DNA of 64,000 nt, taken from positions 187,045,309 to 187,109,308 of the forward strand of contig CP136068.1 of the NCBI GenBank assembly GCA_032622095.1. Direction: 5' to 3'. This document shows, in pieces, positions 58,101-64,000 of this stretch. Source of the DNA: Siphonodentalium dalli. Lineage: Eukaryota > Mollusca > Scaphopoda > Gadilida > Siphonodentaliidae. Position 1 is the first letter of the stretch, and every line of letters starts with the position of its first letter. Below the pieces are notes generated by a model. That model searched no databases, was not told where the DNA came from, and was given only the letters and a program-made list of their open reading frames with translations. The position numbers were made by a program, and so were the translations under genes.

Positions 58101-61100
58101 CTATACATAACGCGGAATAATACGTCAACCAAGGCAACTTCATTGGTCGTTTTCTATACATAACGCGAAATAATACGTCAACCGAGGTAACTTCATCTAT
58201 CGTTTTCTATACATAACGCGGAATAATACGTCAACCAAGGCAACTTCATCAGTCGTTTTCTATACATAACGCGGAATAATACGTCAACCAAGGCAACTTC
58301 ATTGGTCGTTTTCTATGCATAACGCGGAATAATACGTCAACCAAGGCTACTTCATCGGTCGTTTTCTATACATAACGCGGAATAATACGTCAACCAAGAC
58401 AACTTCATTGGTCGTTTTCTATACATAACGCGGAATAACAAGTCAACCGAGGTAACTTCATCGGTCGTTTTCTATACATAACGCGGAATAATACGTCAAC
58501 CAAGGCAACTTCATCTATCGTTTTCTATACATAACGCGGAATAATACGTCAACCAAGGCAACTTCATCGGTCGTTTTCTATAAATAACGCGGAATAATAA
58601 GTCAACCAAGGCAACTTCATCGGCCGTTTTCTATACATAACGCGGAATAATACGTCAACCGAGGTAACTTCATCGGTCGTTTTCTATACATAACGCGGAA
58701 TAATAAGTCAACCAAGGCAACTTCATCTATCGTTTTCTATACATAACGCGGAATAACACGTCAACCGAGGCAACTTCATCGGTCGTTTTCTATGCATAAC
58801 GCGGAATAATAAGTCAACCGAGGCAACTTCATCGGTCGTTTTCTATACATAACGCGGAATAACAAGTCAACCGAGACAACTTCATCTATCGTTTTCAATA
58901 CATAACGCGGAATAACAAGTCAACCAAGGCAACTTCATCTATCGTTTTCTATACATAACGCGGAATAATACGTCAACCGAGGCAACTTCATCGGTCGTTT
59001 TCTATACATAACGCGGAATAACAAGTCAACCGAGGCAACTTCATCGGTCGTTTTCTAAACATAACGCGGAATAACAAGTCAACCGAGGTAACTTCATCTA
59101 TCGTTTTCTATACATAACGCGGAATAACAAGTCAACCGAGGTAACTTCATCGGTCGTTTTCTATACATAACGCGGAATAACAAGTCAACCGAGGCAACTT
59201 CATCGGTCGTTTTCTATACATAACGCGGAATAACAAGTCAACCGAGGTAACTTCATCTATCGTTTTCTATACATAACGCGGAATAATAAGTCAACTGATG
59301 TAACTTCATCTATCGTTTTCTATACATAACGCGGAATAATAAGTCAACCGAGGTAACTTCATCTATCCTTGTCTATACATAACGCGGAATAACAAGTCAA
59401 CCAAGGCAACTTCATCGGTCGTTTTCTATACATAACGCGGAATAACAAGTCAACCGAGGTAACTTCATCTATCCTTTTCTATACATAACGCGGAATAATA
59501 AGTCAACCAAGGCAACTTCATCGGCCGTTTTCTATACATAACGCGGAATAATACGTCAACCGAGGTAACTTCATCTATCCTTTTCTATACATAACGCGGA
59601 ATAACAAGTCAACCGAGGTAACTTCATCTATCCTTTTCTATACATAACGCGGAATAATAAGTCAACCAAGGCAACTTCATCGGCCGTTTTCTATACATAA
59701 CGCGGAATAATACGTCAACCGAGGTAACTTCATCTATCGTTTTCTATACATAACGCGGAATAATACGTCAACCGAGGTAACTTCATCTATCCTTTTCTAT
59801 ACATAACGCGGAATAACAAGTCAACCGAGGCAACTTCATCTGTCGTTTTCTATACATAACGCGGAATAACAAGTTAACCGAGGTAACTTCATCGGTCGTT
59901 TTCTATACATAACGCGGAATAACAAGTCAACCGAGGCAACTTCATCGGTCGTTTTCTATACATAACGCGGAATAATAAGTCAACTGAGGTAACTTCATCT
60001 ATCGTTTTCTATACATAACGCGGAATAACAAGTCAACCGAGGTAACTTCATCGGTCGTTTTCTATACATAACGCGGAATAACAAGTCAACCGAGGCAACT
60101 TCATCGGTCGTTTTCTATACATAACGCGGAATAACAAGTCAACCGAGGTAACTTCATCTATCGTTTTCTATACATAACGCGGAATAATATGTCAACTGAT
60201 GTAACTTCATCTATCGTTTTCTATACATAACGCGGAATAATAAGTCAACAGAGGTAACTTCATCTATCCTTTTCTATACATAACGCGGAATAAAAAGTCA
60301 ACCGAGGTAACTTCATCGGTCGTTTTCTATACATAACGCGGAATAATACGTCAACCAAGGCAACTTCATCGGTCGTTTTCTATACATAACGCGGAATAAT
60401 ACGTCAACCGAGGCAACTTCATCGGTCGTTTTTCTATACATAACGCGGAATAACAAGTCAACCGAGGCAACTTCATCGGTCGTTTTCTATACATAACGCG
60501 GAATAATAAGTCAACCCAAGGCAACTTCATCTATCGTTTTCTATACATAACGCGGAATAACACGTCAACCGAGGCAACTTCATCGGTCGTTTTCTATGCA
60601 TAACGCGGAATAATAAGTCAACCGAGGCAACTTCATCGGTCGTTTTCTATACATAACGCGGAATAACAAGTCAACCGAGACAACTTCATCTATCGTTTTC
60701 AATACATAACGCGGAATAACAAGTCAACCAAGGCAACTTCATCGGTCGTTTTCTATACATAAACGCGGAATAATACGTCAACCGAGGCAACTTCATCGGT
60801 CGTTTTCTATGCATAACGCGGAAAAATAAGTCAACCGAGGCAACTTCATCGGTCGTTTTCTATACATAACGCGGAATAACAAGTCAACCGAGGCAACTTC
60901 ATCTATCGTTTTCTATACATAACGCGAAATAATACGTCAACCGAGGCAACTTCATCGGTCGTTTTCTATACATAACGCGAAATAATAAGTCAACCAAGGC
61001 AACTTCATCTATCGTTTTCTATACATAACGCGGAATAATAAGTCAACCGAGGCAACTTCATCGGTCGTTTTCTATACATGACGCGGAATAATACGTCAAC

Positions 61101-64000
61101 CGAGGCAAGTTCATCGGTCGTTTTCTATACATAACGCGGAATAATAAGTCAACCGAGGTAACTTCATCTATCGTTTTCTATACATAACGCGGAATAACAA
61201 GTCAAGCAAGGCAACTTCATCGGTCGTTTTCTATACATACCGCGGAATAATACGTCAACCGTGGCAACTTCATCTATCGTTTTCTATACATAACGCGGAA
61301 TAATAAGTCAACCAAGGCAACTTCATCGGTCGTTTTCTATACATAACGCGGAATAATACGTCAACCAAGGCAACTTCATCTGTCGTTTTCTATACATAAC
61401 GCGGAATAATACGTCAACCGATACAACTTCATCGGTCGTTTTCTATACATAACGCGGAATAATAAGTCAACCGAGGCAACTTCGTCTATCGTTTTCTATA
61501 CATAACGCGGAATAATACGTCAACCAAGGCAACTTCATCGGTCGTTTTCTATACATAACGCGGAATAATACGTCAACCGAGGCAACTTCATCGGTCGTTT
61601 TCTATACATAACGCGGAATAACAAGTCAACCGAGACAACTTCATCGGCCGTTTTCTATCCATAACGCGGAATAATACGTCAACCAAGGTAACTTCATTGG
61701 TCGTTTTCTATACATAACGCGAAATAATACGTCAACCGAGGCAACTTCATCTATCGTTTTCTATACATAACGCGGAATAATACGTCAACCATGGCAACTT
61801 CATTGGTCGTTTTCTATACATAACGCGAAATAATACGTCAACCGAGGTAACTTCATCTATCGTTTTCTATACATAACGCGGAATAATACGTCAACCAAGG
61901 CAACTTCATCAGTCGTTTTCTATACATAACGCGGAATAATACGTCAACCAAGGCAACTTCATTGGTCGTTTTCTATGCATAACGCGGAATAATACGTCAA
62001 CCAAGGCTACTTCATCGGTCGTTTTCTATACATAACGCGGAATAATACGTCAACCAAGACAACTTCATTGGTCGTTTTCTATACATAACGCGGAATAACA
62101 AGTCAACCGAGGTAACTTCATCTATCGTTTTCTATACATAACGCGGAATAATACGTCAACCAAGGCAACTTCATCTATCGTTTTCTATACATAACGCGGA
62201 ATAATACGTCAACCAAGGCAACTTCATCGGTCGTTTTCTATAAATAACGCGGAATAATAAGTCAACCAAGGCAACTTCATCGGCCGTTTTCTATACATAA
62301 CGCGGAATAATACGTCAACCGAGGTAACTTCATCGGTCGTTTTCTATACATAACGCGGAATAATAAGTCAACCAAGGCAACTTCATCTATCGTTTTCTAT
62401 ACATAACGCGGAATAACACGTCAACCGAGGCAACTTCATCGGTCGTTTTCTATGCATAACGCGGAATAATAAGTCAACCGAGGCAACTTCATCGGTCGTT
62501 TTCTATACATAACGCGGAATAACAAGTCAACCGAGACAACTTCATCTATCGTTTTCAATACATAACGCGGAATAACAAGTCAACCAAGGCAACTTCATCT
62601 ATCGTTTTCTATACATAACGCGGAATAATACGTCAACCGAGGCAACTTCATCGGTCGTTTTCTATACATAACGCGGAATAACAAGTCAACCGAGGCAACT
62701 TCATCGGTCGTTTTCTAAACATAACGCGGAATAACAAGTCAACCGAGGTAACTTCATCTATCGTTTTCTATACATAACGCGGAATAACAAGTCAACCGAG
62801 GTAACTTCATCGGTCGTTTTCTATACATAACGCGGAATAACAAGTCAACCGAGGCAACTTCATCGGTCGTTTTCTATACATAACGCGGAATAACAAGTCA
62901 ACCGAGGTAACTTCATCTATCGTTTTCTATACATAACGCGGAATAATAAGTCAACTGATGTAACTTCATCTATCGTTTTCTATACATAACGCGGAATAAT
63001 AAGTCAACCGAGGTAACTTCATCTATCCTTGTCTATACATAACGCGGAATAACAAGTCAACCAAGGCAACTTCATCGGTCGTTTTCTATACATAACGCGG
63101 AATAACAAGTCAACCGAGGTAACTTCATCTATCCTTTTCTATACATAACGCGGAATAATAAGTCAACCAAGGCAACTTCATCGGCCGTTTTCTATACATA
63201 ACGCGGAATAATACGTCAACCGAGGTAACTTCATCTATCGTTTTCTATACATAACGCGGAATAATACGTCAACCGAGGTAACTTCATCTATCCTTTTCTA
63301 TACATAACGCGGAATAACAAGTCAACCGAGGTAACTTCATCTATCGTTTTCTATACATAACGCGGAATAAAAAGTCAACCAAGGCAACTTCATTGGCCGT
63401 TTTCTAAACATAACGCGGAATAATACGTCAACCGAGGTAACTTCATCTATCGTTTTCTATACATAACGCGGAATAACAAGTCAACCGAGGTAACTTCATC
63501 TATCGTTTTCTATACATAACGCGGAATAACAAGTCAACCGAGGTAACTTCATCTATCGTTTTCTATACATAACGCGGAATAATAAGTCAACCAAGGCAAC
63601 TTCATCGGCCGTTTTCTAACCATAACGCGGAATAATACGTCAACCGAGGTATCTTCATCTATCGTTTTCTATACATAACGCGGAATAACAAGTCAACCGA
63701 GGTAACTTCATCTATCGTTTTCTATACATAACGCGGAATAACAAGTCAACCAAGGCAACTTCATCTATCGTTTTCTATACATAACGCGGAATAATACGTC
63801 AACCGAGGCAACTTCATCGGTCGTTTTCTATGCATAACGCGGAATAATAAGTCAACCGATGCAACTTCATCGGTCGTTTTCTATACATAACGCGGAATAA
63901 CAAGTCAACCGAGGCAACTTCATCTATCGTTTTCTATTCATAACGCGGAATAACAAGTCAACCAAGGCAACTTCATCGGTCGTTTTCTATACATAACGCG
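40143..64000 (+). repeat. 53-bp satellite array, family H (runs off right edge)
   Basis: About 450 units of CATAACGCGGAATAATAAGT, CAACCGAGGCAACTTCATCG and GTCGTTTTCTATA, 53 bp with little length variation. Variation is concentrated at a few sites: AATAATACGT/AATAATAAGT/AATAACAAGT, CGAGG/CAAGG/CGATA, GCAAC/GTAAC, and CGGTCG/CTATCG/CGGCCG. Each unit holds about six CpGs despite the AT-rich background. 40143-45600 is the more heterogeneous part; from about 45.6 kb long blocks of monomers repeat as a unit. It is non-coding: 53 is not a multiple of three and the reverse-strand open frames end within a few units. Confidence 0.98.
45666..64000 (+). repeat. Higher-order repeat of the 53-bp satellite (about 69-80-mer)
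   Basis: The rare monomer TACGTCAACCGTGGC occurs at 45666, 49535, 53351, 57591 and 61251. Spacings are 3869, 3816, 4240 and 3660 bp, that is 73, 72 and 80 monomers exactly and 69 monomers plus 3 bp. Independent markers give the same spacings: TTTTCTATCCATAACG at 46068, 49937, 53753, 57993 and 61653; CGGAAAAATAAG at 52919, 57159 and 60819; AATATGTCAACTGATG at 52289, 56529 and 60186. Copies are close to identical between markers. Length differences come from gain or loss of whole monomers, for example a 13-mer (689 bp) marked by AATAAAAAGTCAACCAAG, present twice in the first copy (47571, 48260), once in most others and missing in the fourth. Confidence 0.93.

Noticed and set aside
1-64000. CRISPR-like regularly spaced repeats (37, 46 and 53 bp)
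   Set aside because: The arrays are head-to-tail monomers with no unique spacers; variation is substitution within monomers, as in eukaryotic satellites.

Overview
This window is eukaryotic and animal-like: AT-rich, intron-style sequence with almost no open coding space and very heavy in repeats. A marine mollusc, perhaps a gastropod, is the best guess. The evidence is a fragment near 24110-24165 of the 'GGGTTTAACGTCG...ATATCACGACG' repeat that I recall as abundant in gastropod and bivalve genomes, a degraded LINE reverse transcriptase, Helitron/pearl-like elements that carry minisatellites, and one secreted PAN/apple-type exon. The species cannot be named from the sequence alone.

About 59 percent of the window (roughly 37.5 kb) lies in five tandem arrays of four unrelated minisatellite/satellite families: a 37-bp unit (1-5040, and inverted at 20774-22782), a 46-bp unit (9661-13377), a 23/17-bp unit (35442-38377) and a 53-bp unit (about 40140 to the window end, some 450 copies). 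None of these unit lengths is a multiple of three and all reading frames break, so they are non-coding.

Layout: 1-5277 and 20546-22782 are two oppositely oriented copies of one element, with a 37-bp array inside and the same roughly 230-bp end; a third copy of that end is at 25253-25312. 5542-6340 is a diverged two-copy repeat. 6376-6809 is a piggyBac-type TTAA MITE with two long palindromes; a third copy of the palindrome sits at 40040-40108, exactly where the 53-bp satellite starts. 13997-14578 holds the only convincing gene piece, a first coding exon with a signal peptide, a PAN/apple-like cysteine pattern and a clean splice donor. 16999-17810 is a dead LINE. 17980-20390 carries dimeric dispersed repeats and a large (TCA)n tract. 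20403-20520 and 22920-25252 are old dispersed repeats. 25313-29520 is mostly unassigned. 29522-32940 is a cluster of TA/GT-rich dispersed repeats, including a 122-bp tandem repeat with an NRF1-like palindrome in each full unit. 33000-35440 is essentially featureless. 38553-39782 is a 617-bp tandem duplication wedged between two satellites.

The most informative signals are about repeat biology. They are positional homology of the edge monomers in the two 37-bp arrays, a multi-kilobase higher-order repeat (about 69-80 monomers) in the 53-bp satellite, a 46-bp array whose two edges carry the same five-monomer block, and the palindrome shared by a DNA-transposon MITE and a satellite border. No CRISPR array, rRNA, tRNA or complete protein-coding gene was found.
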